Assembly (NCBI GenBank): GCA_022828595.1
Contig: JAKGHH010000001.1
Coordinates: forward strand, 208,134,348-208,198,347
DNA from: Nelumbo lutea
Taxonomy: Eukaryota; Streptophyta; Magnoliopsida; Proteales; Nelumbonaceae
Direction: 5' to 3'
Length of the DNA stretch: 64,000 nt
Position numbers and translations under genes: made by a program. The notes under the pieces were generated by a model, which saw only the letters and a list, made by a program, of their open reading frames with translations, ran no database searches and was not told where the DNA came from. Shown here in pieces: positions 10,484-20,746 of the stretch; the first letter of the stretch is position 1; each line of letters begins with the position of its first letter.

Positions 10484-11058
10484 GTGGAGATACCCATTTT
10501 CTTTCCCCATCTTTTCTTTTAAACTACAGATGTATCATGTATTTGTGATTGTGGTTTATTTAACCGATTTGAAAGCTAAGGACCAACTGCATTTGTGGAT
10601 TCTGCAATTTCTTGTCAAAGGGTTCAGTCTATTTTGATACTCTGAATGCTATTGATTTCTGGGAAGGTAAAATGCATTAACAAGTCCACTATGGATGACA
10701 AAAATTAACCAAGTATGCATACTCCCAAACGTTGTTTGTACAACATAGATTGCCCATTATTATTATTATTGTTGTTGGAGATATTCGTTTTCTTTCTCCT
10801 TTTCTTTTAAACTACAGATGTATCATGTATTTGTGATTGTGGTTTATTTAATGGATTTGGAAGCTAAGGACCAACTGCATTTGTGGATTCTGCAATTTCT
10901 TGTCAAAGGATTCAGTCTATTTTGATACTCTGAATGCTATTGATTTCTAGGAAGGTAAAATGCATTGACAAGTCCACTATGGATGACCAAAATTAACCAA
11001 GTATGCATACTTCCAAACGTTGTTTGTACAACATAGATTGCCCATTATTATTATTGTT
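10484..11058. repeat. Tandem duplication, two ~288-bp copies
   Basis: The segment with aaactacagatgtatcatg at 10521 recurs at 10809, a 288-bp period. Each copy ends with tagattgcccattattatt. The copies differ by scattered substitutions and small indels. No protein motif was recognised in the unit. Confidence 0.85.
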
Positions 11059-11059
11059 T

Positions 11060-11213
11060 GATTTGCTTTAGTGGTTTGTCTTTGGTTTCTGCCGGTGTAA
11101 AGACAAGTGATTTTGGCTCTTGCTGCATTCGGTCCAGTGCTCTAGTGGCGGCCTTTGGGCCACTTCTTGCCCTTGTATTTTCTCATATTTTTCAATAAAC
11201 TATGTTGTTGTTG

Positions 11214-11282
<69 letters not shown>
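11060..11282 (+). repeat. Retroposon-like tail followed by (ATT)n microsatellite
   Basis: The sequence cttgtattttctcatatttt then caataaactatg resembles a transcribed 3' end. It passes directly into ttg repeats and then about 20 att units (11216-11281). Microsatellites often grow from retroposon tails, so this may be one. Confidence 0.5.
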
Positions 11283-11285
<3 letters not shown>

Positions 11286-11980
11286 TACGATAAGTTTCAG
11301 GGTTCATGATATAAACGGAGAATGCTCATGACTGAAATATACAGCATTAATATATACGTTTCATTGGGACTGAGTTCATCTGGGGTTTTGATGGAAATGG
11401 TATACTTGTGCAGGATCCGAGGGAAACACATTCATGTAGACAAATCTGGGTAAAGATCAGTCTTCAAGTTTCAAACTAGTACTCACATACTGCTTTATAT
11501 CAATTAACTTGTTTAAACACATAAAACTTGCATAAACCATGCTGCCTTTCTAACACCTGGTTGACCTATAGTACTATACAGATCTCACATGGTTAACTCT
11601 AATGACATGTTTGTCTTAAGGAGAAACAAGTTTAGAAATGACATAATCATTTGAGTTGTGGCATCTTTTCCAATGGACAATGACATGATTATTCTATTCA
11701 TCCAAAAAACAAATCATGCATCTCCTTCAATCCTCATGAGAAGATTGGGGCTTAATCACAGGAGTAGGCTCTGTTTTGGGATCCTAGCAGGCATTTCAAG
11801 TTTAAGTCACTCATCCGATAAACATTCAGCTATCAGCCGATGTAACTATTCTGACTCGGCAGACCAAAGAACAAGAGGACGCGGAGCACGCCTATCAAAA
11901 TGGGTCATGTTTCTTTTGCAGTCAATCATTATATAATTGTAGAAAAGGGTTATCTTTGCAAATTGCAATACGAGTGATTC

Positions 11981-12240
11981 TCAACAATCCATGGAAATCG
12001 AGTACTTATTTTTGCTACACCCATTGCCTATTAATTTAGGCACTGATGCACTGTAATTCAGTTGGCCACTTGGCAATTGGCATCCCTCCATTTGAGCAGT
12101 CGGAGGCTCAAGCATGCAGGAAGACAGGTTTTCTGTGTAGTTATCAGTGAGCCCGCATCCGCATGTGTACCCTGTCACCACTAATCCACCCTGCCAAGTG
12201 GATCTAGCATATAATGTCCATTTGGGAGGGTTGAAGTCAA
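11981..12240 (-). pseudogene. Exon-like cysteine-rich ORF, family not recognised
   Basis: The minus-strand frame is open from about 12240 to a stop at 11981-11983. It begins NLDFNPPKWTLYARSTWQGG, continues through GYTCGCGLTDNYTENLSSC and ends NGCSKNKYSISMDC. Just upstream on that strand lies ttcagctttttag, which could be a splice acceptor, so it could be a terminal exon or a captured or relict exon. No initiator ATG and no upstream exon were seen. I do not recognise the family. Confidence 0.3.
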
Positions 12241-13081
12241 GGTTCTAAAAAGCTGAAGGCATAGTTGATGTGTAATGGTCCAAAAAGGTGAGGCGTAAGC
12301 TTTAAGAATAAAATTTATAAATTGATAAAAATAGCATATAATATATCAATTTAGAATGACAGAGGCCATAAAATAAAAATTTATACATAATAAGTTTTAA
12401 CAGTTAAGTATTAAGTAAAATAATAGCGAATTAGCTGACAATTATAAAACATTTTACGTTTCATTTCATTTCATGCCTTAAATGCAAAGTTTTCAAATAA
12501 TTCAAATGACTAATTTAGAAGAAAGGAAACATATGAAGAATCATCATCTATATAAATGGGTATCAGATTTATTGCCATTCAATAATTTGAAAGAAAAAAT
12601 GATTTAGTTAATTTCATTTATGCAAAAAAGAAAAGAAAAGAAAATAAATCCATTAGGAAAACAAATGAGAAAAATAACAAACCTGGGATGTTAGATTTAG
12701 AATAATAAGAAAAATCACTTGATATACAAGAGAAACTAAGAACTTCATTGGCCCCTTTTTCATTTAACTCTCCTAAAACGCTACGAGAAACTAATAGAAC
12801 TTGATTTTCTCTATTGGTTTTTTATTTTTACTTTTTATTTGTTTGGTTTATAATATTGAAGTGCTTCTTTGAGTTCTTTCATATATTTTGATCTATAAAA
12901 ATGCATCCGCTTTTTGTTTTTTTGTTTTTTTTTTTTGTTTTTGCATTAAACCACTAAATATCATTGATACTTGAGACTTGCATGTTTTTATGCCTCAAGC
13001 TATGCCTCGCAGCTTAAGGCTTAAGGCTTACGCCTCATTCTGATGAAAGATGGGAGATTAAGCCTTGAGACAAAATATGTA

Positions 13082-13260
13082 GGGTAAAATATAAAAACCT
13101 CGCCTGAAGTTTCTAACAATCATAAAAACCTCTCCTTTAGTTTTACTTTAGAAAAAATCTCCCCTAAACTTTTAAAGATCTCGACAAAACCTCCCTACTG
13201 TCATTGATTTAGACAAAAAACCAATAAAATTATGAAATTGCCCTTAAATTAATTGTTAGG
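13082..13260 (+). repeat. Left terminal inverted repeat of the Mutator-like element
   Basis: This pairs with the right terminus at about 14640-14816. Starting from the outer end, the two arms agree over most of their length, with scattered substitutions such as tctcctttag against ttccctatag. Confidence 0.85.
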
Positions 13261-13390
13261 AAGTCAATAAAATATTTCAAAATGTTAGAACTACCCTTGC
13301 TTTCCCTTCCTCTTGCAATAGAAGGGAACAATGTGAAATCCTTCCCCTAATTACCCCTCACTAGTTCCCCTACTTCTCCCTCACTGCCCC

Positions 13391-13411
13391 TTCTTCTTCT
13401 TCTTCTTCTTC

Positions 13412-13456
<45 letters not shown>
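13391..13456 (+). repeat. (CTT)n and (TC)n microsatellite inside the Mutator-like element
   Basis: Repeated ctt units pass into a long tc run. The complementary-type tract (aag)n lies near the other end at about 14480-14516, so the two could pair as an inner inverted repeat. Confidence 0.9.
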
Positions 13457-13460
<4 letters not shown>

Positions 13461-13899
13461 CCCCACTCTTCCATTGAGTTGATTGAGTTAGAGCAATCGA
13501 TGCACCTGGATTAATAGAAAACAATGAACAATTTAAGAGAAGAAAGAACTCAGAAGGATTGATTCATATACCCAAAATTACCGATTGTGTTTCTAATAGA
13601 ATGATTGAAATTGAGGTAATTGATGGTCAAAATATACTATTTGCACAATTTCTTATGAAAACCAAGAGCAAGACAACCAATTTCAACTCAAAATTAGTAA
13701 AGGGTAAACTCAATAAACCTAGAAAGCAATAACAAGATTAGCTTGAAAGTTGAAATTCACAAGAGATGTAGAAAGGAAAGCAAACAAACACACAAACAAA
13801 TGGAGAAAAAAGATGACTCCCACTCGAACCGGAATCGAATTTAAGAAATTTTAGAAATTAGAGAAACGACAAACTGGATAACGAAAATCAAATCATACG

Positions 13900-14307
13900 T
13901 TGATTCATTCAACAAGGAGAGAGATTGGGATAAGGGATAAGCTCCCTCTACAATTGATCAAGCGGTTCTCGGAGGTTCGATCTGTGTTGCTCAAGGGGAA
14001 ATTGCATTTTGCTAATTTCAATCTCGTGTCGGAGGGGTGGGGAGGGTACGTGTACCCTTGGATCTCGTCCATGGCCAAAGTTTACTTGTGATTAGAGGAG
14101 TTGATGTTGAAGCGCATGGTGATAACTGATAAAGTGTTTGAACTGATCTCGCATTTGTTTAAGAATTTTAGTGTTTTGGTCCTCTCATCTTGTAAAGGTT
14201 TCACTATTGATGGACTCACTACCATTGTTGCCAATTGCAAGTTCTTTTTCATTCACTACTCAGTTCTATTGCTTTGTGTTGGGTGGCAGCTTGGAATTGA
14301 TTTTTAG
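13900..14307 (+). pseudogene. TIR1/AFB auxin-receptor F-box gene fragment captured by the Mutator-like element
   Basis: One frame is open across 136 codons except for a single stop at 14089-14091, where a Trp codon is expected. It contains LIKRFSEVRSVLLKGK, LHFANFNLVSEGWGGYVYP, then [31 protein letters not shown] and [13 protein letters not shown]. This order and spacing matches the early leucine-rich-repeat region of TIR1/AFB auxin co-receptors (known family pattern: KGKPHFADFNLVP, WGGYVYPWI, LKRMVVTD, LVLSSCEGF). The F-box, most repeats and the end of the protein are absent. Full-length relatives recruit Aux/IAA proteins to an SCF ligase in the nucleus; this piece cannot. Transcription of it, if any, is unknown. 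Confidence 0.85.
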
Positions 14308-14480
14308 TAGGTTTAGTTAAAACCTCAAGTTCTCAGATGAGAATGAAAAAGCTTCAAGGAGGTCGCCATTGATAGTTGTTGAAGCTCTATTCACTACTAC
14401 CATGAAGTAGATGAATAGTGCATTTTGGTTGCTTTGACTCATTTAATTTGATGGAAGAAAGTGGAGACAGTGGGAGCGAA

Positions 14481-14511
<31 letters not shown>

Positions 14512-14639
14512 AAGAAATCAATGAGAAAAACCAGTGAGGAGAAATCGGGGGAAGTATTTCATAACGTTCCCTTTGCGGTTTCTATTGCGAGAGGAAGGGG
14601 AAGCATGGGCAATTCTGACATTTTAAAATATTTTACTGA

Positions 14640-14816
14640 CTGACAATTAGTTTGGGGCAATTTTATAATTTTATTGATTTTCCGTCTGAATCAATGACGA
14701 AAAGGAGGTTTTTGTCAAGATTTTTAAAAGTTTAGGGGAGCTTTTTGCTAAAGTAAAACTATAGGGAAGGTTTTTATGATTGTTAGAAACTTCAGGTAGG
14801 TTTTTATATTTTACCC
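14640..14816 (-). repeat. Right terminal inverted repeat of the Mutator-like element
   Basis: Reverse complement of the left terminus, ending ttttatattttaccc. The inner end lies near gacaattagtttggggcaa, which pairs with ttgcccttaaattaattgt on the left. Confidence 0.85.
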
Positions 14817-14904
14817 ATATATGTATGCCTCACCTCAAGACATAAGCTTCGCACCTCAATGCTTAAGCCTTTTAAAACATTAACTGAAGTACAACGGCTC
14901 TTGG

Positions 14905-15125
14905 CTTTTTGAGGTGGGTCTTACATGGACGGCCTTGAAGCTATGCTTGATGAAAATTTTGGAGAGCTCAAATTGGCCATATTTTCTCTTTTTTTTTTTT
15001 TTTGTTTTTTTGGACTGTCCACTTCAACCTCTTCAGATATCTTATTCGGAATGCCTCTATGCACCTGAACCAGCCTGACTTTTGATGCCAGTTCATTGAT
15101 TACAATTTTTTCTGGTACCATGTAT
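14905..15125 (-). other. Exon-like minus-strand ORF, family not recognised
   Basis: The minus-strand frame reads KYMVPEKIVINELASKVRLV then QVHRGIPNKISEEVEVDSP and ends in a lysine-rich run over a T/A tract. It has protein-like composition, but I do not recognise it. A gatgccag at its upstream edge could be a splice acceptor. It may be a relict exon. Confidence 0.25.
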
Positions 15126-16189
15126 TTCTGGCATCAAAGTCGAACCCTCATCTCAGCCCTCCCAAATGAGCACATAATAGTAATAGATGTGGCCAAAGAC
15201 GCATCACATGTACCAGAACAAATGTCCGCTATATATATTGTAGGAGATAGAACAAGATCAACCCAAAGATTTATATAGGATGTGTTTGGGTTTTTCTCCT
15301 TGAGCCAGGCACGTGGTTATGGGTACTGGGGGTAACCCAACCCAATATGGTTATACCCAAGACCCCCAACCCTGGTGTGGTGGCAATGGGTTTTGACTTT
15401 TGACCCCCAACCAGTGATTGCATCAACCGAAAGATCAGATTGGTGCCCCGCCAAATGTGCCCCACAGTTGCCCCATATTCACATATTGGCAGTATCTTCT
15501 ATACTTGTCATTGGGAGATGCTTTCAATACACAGCTAGGATGGGCTGATGTGAATTCATCAACTGAACCGTCACTATCAATTAAATTGAGATCGTTATGG
15601 CAAGAATATCTTTATGCCATCCTCATAACACTTTCCAGCCATGCATTGGGAATCTTTCCATAAATGAAAAGATATAAATAAGGAGATGTTCTAAAAAATC
15701 CCTATGGCTGCAATGCAAATGTTGTGAGGACGAAATACGCATGCTCTGTTGGTGATGGGATCTGCTCCTAGCAAATGGGCGCTTCACATACACATCACCA
15801 TGCATTGGAAACATCTCCCGTGAATAATAACAAATAAGTACAGGAGATGCTCCCAATGTGTGTGAGGCGCCAGGTGTGAACAACTGGTCAGGTCTCACTC
15901 TTTTGGTGTAAGACCAATCTGGGAGAATTATTTTTCATTTAAAATTCTAAGTTCCATAATCAAAATGTATAATGTTCTGTTTGGTTTGTGGGATGGGGAT
16001 GAAAAAAAGAGAATATTCCTACCTTGACAAAGAAATCACTATTACCTCCCCTTCCCTGTTGAAAGCAGTGGCGGCTTTTCTGGTTCGAAGCAGAGAATCA
16101 GAGCAGAGACTACTACCTTCTTGTTCGAAGCAAAGAACCAACGACGAACTGTTATTGGCGGCGGAAGCTTCTCTTTCTTCTTCTGTTAC
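15126..16189. other. Intergenic stretch without a recognised gene
   Basis: Only short unrelated frames are present. Around 15300-15415 there are repeated acccaa/gggggt words. At 16075-16135 the phrase gttcgaagcaRag occurs twice. It is repeated right of the copia element at 20610-20660, showing that the element split a locally repetitive segment. Confidence 0.4.
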
Positions 16190-16326
16190 TACTGGGGAAA
16201 CCTTATCTTATCTTCATACATGTATCTTTGGCTAGTTGTAGTTTCCTAACTGAATCTCCTAAATTGTATATATACGAGTGTATCTTGCATATTGAAGGCA
16301 CAAAATTCTCCACAAAGATTTTCTCA
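16190..16326 (+). repeat. 5' LTR of the copia element
   Basis: 137 bp, matched by the 3' LTR apart from a few substitutions and small indels (for example cctaactgaatc against cctactacagaatc). It contains the TATA-like tgtatatatacgagtg. Position 16327 starts the primer-binding site tggtatcagagc, complementary to the 3' end of initiator methionine tRNA in known copia elements. Confidence 0.88.
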
Positions 16327-16439
16327 TGGTATCAGAGCATGGTGTGTTCGAACAGAATCCCTGTGCAGCTTCGGTGCTTGACATGCTAGACAACCTGGGT
16401 TTCTCCTCAACGAGAAGTGGACCACCTTCCTCCCATCGA

Positions 16440-17383
16440 AGTTCGGCCAGTCATTATAGCATCCGGTGACATCCTGGAACCTGCGCAATTAGATAACAGT
16501 GGATGATTGATCCCCCACGTAGAATTTCCGGTCATATATGAAATTTTTGTGTCGGATCTGCTCTGCTGGTTTCTTGGAATGCAGAAGTCCCTTGAGTTGC
16601 AAAGCTTCTAGAATCTGCTTTAGCGTCTCTAGATCCTTTGCTGGTTCATCAATTCCCCACATCTTCAACCGCTTCTCGATCTCTCCGTAGAGAGAGTCCG
16701 TGTGTTTTGATTTCGGAAAGAAATCTTGCATGTCAAAGAAACTTTTACGATGCTGCTGCGTCTTCCATGTTGACGTAGATAGGCCTCCGCTCGAAGGTCT
16801 CGATGGTTCGAGCTTTGGTTCTCTCACACAGAAGTCAATTGAATCCAGTTTCCTGATGTTAGACTTATTATCTTCCGGAGTTGCATTGTCTCTAATCACA
16901 TTGCTGGTGACGTTAACTCCGAAGCTGGTCTAGAATTGCTACTTCAGATGGAAGTTGTTCTCCTCAATGAAACGATACTGAAGCAGATCTCTTGATACTC
17001 TAGATTCCGAAGTAGATCTTCATAACTCAGGCTGGTCTGATTTCTTGAGAGGCTCGCGCCCGGAGTTGGGCAGCGCTTCGAGGCCCATAAGCTGGGCTAT
17101 GACGCTAGGCGAACGACGCTGCTTGTCGTTACCCTCGTGAGATGTCGTTTCTACAGAGCTCTTGAATTGAGTCGCGGCGAAAATCACTGCGTTGGTTCGG
17201 ATCTCCCTCGGGTATAGGCTTTCCTGTTCGAGTGAACCCAGACTCTTCACTCTCTTCCAACAACGACGATACTGAATTTCCTTTCGGAACAGAGCAAAAG
17301 CTGCCCAAGCTGCTGTGAGTGAGACCGGAGGACAGAAGGCTGGAACCATGAATGATCATGATCTTAGCGGATTTCCCAGGCTG
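16440..17383 (-). pseudogene. LONGIFOLIA/TRM-like gene fragment captured antisense inside the copia element
   Basis: On the minus strand, opposite to the element's own genes, frames read ESLYPREIRTNA (about 17190), RSPSVIAQLMGLEALPNS (about 17060-17115), SIDFCVREPKLEPSRPSS, then SLYGEIEKRLKMWGIDEPAK and DLETLKQILEALQLKGLLH (about 16570-16700). These are hallmark blocks of LONGIFOLIA1/2 (TON1-recruiting-motif) proteins, which regulate longitudinal cell expansion through microtubule arrays. Only part of the protein is present, with at least one frameshift and a stop (about 17015), so it is a pseudogene. It sits exactly where gag and protease should be. Junctions are approximate. Confidence 0.85.
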
Positions 17384-18985
17384 AAGGAAGGGACTTTACA
17401 TTTGGGTGGAAATATTTATTTACATCGTGTGCTTTTGTACCAAGAATGAACTACACCCTTATCTCCATAGCAAAATTATTGCAACAGATAAAATGTACTG
17501 TCACTTTTACTGACAAGCTGTGTGTGATACATGACCAAATCTCGATGATTCTGATTGGAGTGGGTGAATAGTGTGATGGGGTCTATCATTTTAGAGGAGC
17601 AGCACCGGCTCGGGCAAATAGAACAAGTGGTATGGATGAATGGGAGTTATGGCATCGCAGATTAGGGCATCCGTCTAAACAGATATTATCTTTTCTTCCT
17701 AAAATAGATAAATTAAATAGTAGAACTAAAGGAGATAAGCCATGTAATGTTTGCTACAGAGCAAAACAAACACGGGAAATTTTTCTTGAAAGTAAACATA
17801 AAGCTAATGATTGTTTTTATCTAATTCATTGTGATACATGGAGCGCCTATAAAGTACTTGCCTCTTGTGATGCAGTTTACTTTCTAACCATTGTTGATGA
17901 TTATTCTCATGCTGTGTGGGTTTACTTGTTACTGGAAAAAAGTGAAGTAGCACATATTATTGAGAAATTTTGTGCCATGGCAGAATGCCAGTTTGGCAAG
18001 CAAGTTAGGACTGTTCGAAGTGATAATGAAACATAATTTAAAAGCTTGAAGTCATACTTTGAGACTCATGGCATTCTGCATCAAACTTTGTGTGTCGGGA
18101 CACCGCAACAAAACGGTCGGGTGGAGAGAAAACACAGGCATATCTTGAATGTTGCGAGAGCATTGAGATTTCAAGCAGGCTTGCCCATTGTTTTTTTGGG
18201 GGAGTGTGTCTTAACCGCTGGATACTTGACAAACAGGACACCTTCTTCTGTACTTGGCGGCAAGACTCCGTATGAGGTACTATTCAGTATGCCACCTCAA
18301 TACGAGCAAATGAGAGTATTTGGCTGTCTCTGCTATGCTCATTGGAATCCTCGAGACAAGGATAAGTTTGGAGAAAAGAGTAGGAAGTGTGTTTTTGTAG
18401 GTTATCCCTATGGAAAGAAAGGTTGGCGTGTATATGATGTTGAAAGAGGTAAATATTTTGTCTCCCATGATGTAGTCTTCCATGAGAATGTGTTTCCATA
18501 TGCCACCAATCTAAAAGCAACTCTGGAAGACAACCCTGGCCCAGCCATTGCACTGGCTGATATCGTGGTTGATGATGATGTTTTTCACAGCCACAGAGGA
18601 AATAAAGACAGGGGGAGTGATACAACCGATATTTGTGGTAGGGGGAGCCTTGAAAATTATGGTGATGGTAGAGAGGAGGAGCAAGGCGATGGAGAGAATG
18701 TGCAGGAAGTGGAAATCAATGGCGGTGAGGACGGAATTAGTGTGGATCCAGTACCACGAACAACACTAGAAGAGCAACTTGGTAGAGGACATCGACATCG
18801 CATGCCGTCTGTTATGTTAAAGCCCTACGTAACCTACACTGCTCGGTGTTTGAAAGACCCTATTCACACTCAAGCCCACTTTGAATCAAAGTCCTCAGGT
18901 ACGGCTCCCTATCCCATAACAAATTATGTGACATGTACTAACTTCTCTGCCAGACATCAAGCTTTCTTAGCTGCAGGAGGATAAT
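17384..18985 (+). pseudogene. copia pol: pre-integrase and integrase, broken
   Basis: Reading resumes in copia sequence with TLHLGGNIYLHRVL, then NYTLISIAKLLQQ. The zinc-binding part is WELWHRRLGHPS with CNVCYRAKQ (H-H-C-C). The core has IVDDYSHAVWVYLL, then LRTVRSDNET interrupted by one stop at 18034-18036, then GTPQQNGRVERKHRHILN. It continues with VFGCLCYAHW and KCVFVGYPYGKKGWRVYD to the linker before reverse transcriptase. A frame change occurs near 18984. The family function is insertion of element cDNA into the genome. Confidence 0.88.
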
Positions 18986-20345
18986 GATACTTGGACATTG
19001 GAGACTCTACCTCACAAGAAACAGGCAATAGGGAGTAAATGGATTTATAAGATCAAATATAATTCAGATGGGATGGTTGAAAGGCATAAGGCACACCTAG
19101 TTATTCTCGGGAATAGACAGGTTGAGGGGTTAGATTACAATGAGACTTTTGCTCTTGTGGCCAAAATGAAAACAGTCTGAACCTTCTTAACCGTGACAGC
19201 TGCTAGGAACTAGGAGTTGCATCAGATGGATGTACATAATGCATTCTTACATGGGGATTTGAATGAGGATGTATACATGTAGTTGCCGCTAGGTTTCACA
19301 GCTAAGGATCGAACAAAAGTGTGCAAACTGAAAAAATCTCTTTATGGATTACGTCAAGCTCCCAAATGTTGGTTCTCGAAATTGACAGCGGCCTTGATAC
19401 AGTTCGGGTTTGTTCAATTGTATCTGACTACTCTTTGTTCACTTATTTCAAACACAATGTTCGTATGCACGTGCCGACATATGTTGATGACTTGATTGTT
19501 GGGGAAATGATACTGTAGCCATTGCGAAATTTAAAGAATATCTCAACCGATGCTTCCATATGAAAGATCTGGGTCCACTCAAGTACTTCCTAGGTATTGA
19601 AGTAGCTCGTGGCCCTGAGGGAATATTTTTGTCTCAACGGAAGTATGCTCTGGACATCATCTCGGAATGTGGACTGTTAGGAGCCAAACCAACGCCCGTG
19701 CCCATTGAACAGAATCATCATCTTGCACTGGCAAAGGGCGCTCTAATGGAAAATCCCAATCAGTATCGGCGACTAGTGGGGCGGTTGATATACTTAACCA
19801 TCACACGACCTGAACTGTGTTATTGTGTTCATATCCTAGTTCAGTTCATGCAGAGTCCACGGCAAGAACATTAGGAGGCAACTCTACGAGTAGTGCGATA
19901 TATGAAGGGATATCCTGGACAAGGTGTATTGTTACGTTCTGATAGCAATTTGCGCTTGTATGCTTATTGCGATTCTGATTGGGCAAACTGCCCATTGACA
20001 CGACGTTCGTTGATCGGCTATTTTGTTATGCTGGGGCAATCACTGGTTTCTTGGAAAACGAAAAAACAACATACTATGTCATGCTCTTCAGCAGAAGCAG
20101 AATATCGTTCAATAGTTGCGACAAGCTGTGAGTTGAAGTGGATGAAGAAACTCCTTTTGTCCTTGGGAGTGGTGCATGCTGAACATGCACGATTGTATTG
20201 CGATAATTAGGCGGTTCTGCATATAGCCGCAAATCTAGTGTTTTCACGAGAGAACAAAGCATATTGAAGTTGACAGTCATTTTGTTCGCGATGAGCTACG
20301 GCATGGGAACATTGTTACTTGTCATGTTCGAACCATAGAGCAGTT
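18986..20345 (+). pseudogene. copia pol: reverse transcriptase and RNase H, broken
   Basis: Reverse transcriptase reads [55 protein letters not shown] and the catalytic TYVDDLIVG at about 19480, then MKDLGPLKYFLGIEVA. RNase H reads YAYCDSDWANCPLTRRS, SWKTKKQHTMSCSSAEAEYR and LYCDN. At least five stops or frame changes separate the pieces (for example 19178, 19279, 19510, 19872, 20208). The active-site aspartates survive, so decay is moderate. Confidence 0.88.
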
Positions 20346-20441
20346 GGCTGACATCTTGGCGAAGGCTCTTGGAAAAAAAAATTGCCTATTTCCTCGGCAA
20401 ATTGGGGATTCGAAATCTTCATGCGCCAATTTGAGGGGGAG

Positions 20442-20580
20442 TATTGGGAAATCCTTATCTTATCTTCATACATGTATCTTTGGCTAGTTGTAGTTTCCTA
20501 CTACAGAATCTCCTAAATTGTATATATACGAGTGTATCTTGCATAATGAAGGCACAGAATTCTCCACAAAGATTTTTTCA
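20442..20580 (+). repeat. 3' LTR of the copia element
   Basis: 139 bp, directly preceded by the purine tract ttgagggggag at 20431-20441 and followed by the target duplication gttac. Near-identity with the 5' LTR suggests a fairly recent insertion. Confidence 0.88.
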
Positions 20581-20746
20581 GTTACCTTCCCCGTTCGTGA
20601 CGGTTTCTCTGGTTCGAAGCAAAGCAGCGGCGGCGGCTTCTCTGGTTCGAAGCAGAGCAGCGTTGGGTTTTGAAGAGGAATTGCATTGAGCTGCCTTACA
20701 AGGAGCTGATGGGTTATGAAAAGATGACAACTGTGGAAGAATGCTA

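Larger units (their letters stand above)
13082..14816 (+). mobile_element. Mutator-like element (Pack-MULE) carrying a TIR1/AFB fragment
   Basis: Long terminal inverted repeats of about 175-180 bp face each other: gggtaaaatataaaaacct at 13082 and its complement ending ttaccc at 14816. The match extends through ctaacaatcataaaaacct and the gacaaaaacctcc-like block. The flanks are aaatatgta on the left and atatatgta on the right, a 9-bp target duplication with one mismatch. Long inverted termini plus 9-bp duplications are characteristic of Mutator-like elements. No transposase is present. The interior holds microsatellites and an auxin-receptor gene fragment, which is the Pack-MULE pattern. A related copy lies at 45.2-46.5 kb. 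Confidence 0.85.
12241..14885. mobile_element. Small inverted-repeat element (AGGC-type) interrupted by the Mutator-like element
   Basis: The left end ggttctaaaaagctgaaggc and the right end gcttaagccttttaaaaca are roughly inverted. The internal pair aggcgtaagctttaag (about 12290) and cttaaggcttacgcct (about 13020) is nearly perfectly inverted. Without 13082-14816 the element is about 0.9 kb and AT-rich with no coding sequence. It looks like a non-autonomous DNA element. The superfamily is uncertain because no clean target duplication was found. Confidence 0.45.
16190..20580 (+). mobile_element. Ty1/copia LTR retrotransposon with captured host gene
   Basis: The LTRs are 16190-16326 and 20442-20580, beginning ta(c/t)tggg and ending tca. 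They are flanked by gttac at 16185-16189 and 20581-20585, a 5-bp target duplication. A primer-binding site tggtatcagagc follows the 5' LTR immediately and a polypurine tract ttgagggggag precedes the 3' LTR. The internal order is leader, antisense LONGIFOLIA fragment, end of protease/pre-integrase, integrase, reverse transcriptase, RNase H. Gag and the protease active site are missing, and pol carries several stops and frameshifts, so it cannot move on its own. LTRs are unusually short (about 138 bp). Confidence 0.9.

Noticed and set aside
10484..11282. CRISPR-like or regularly spaced repeat array
   Set aside because: The repeats are two long tandem copies and a microsatellite in a eukaryotic genome; there are no short repeats with unique spacers.
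11658..11936. 92-codon plus-strand frame with an RGRGAR motif
   Set aside because: No recognisable domain, no supporting signals, and surrounded by non-coding sequence. Not enough to call a gene.
16700..16933. Plus-strand frame inside the copia leader region that might be gag
   Set aside because: It is the shadow of the minus-strand LONGIFOLIA-like sequence. No gag motif is present in any plus frame here.
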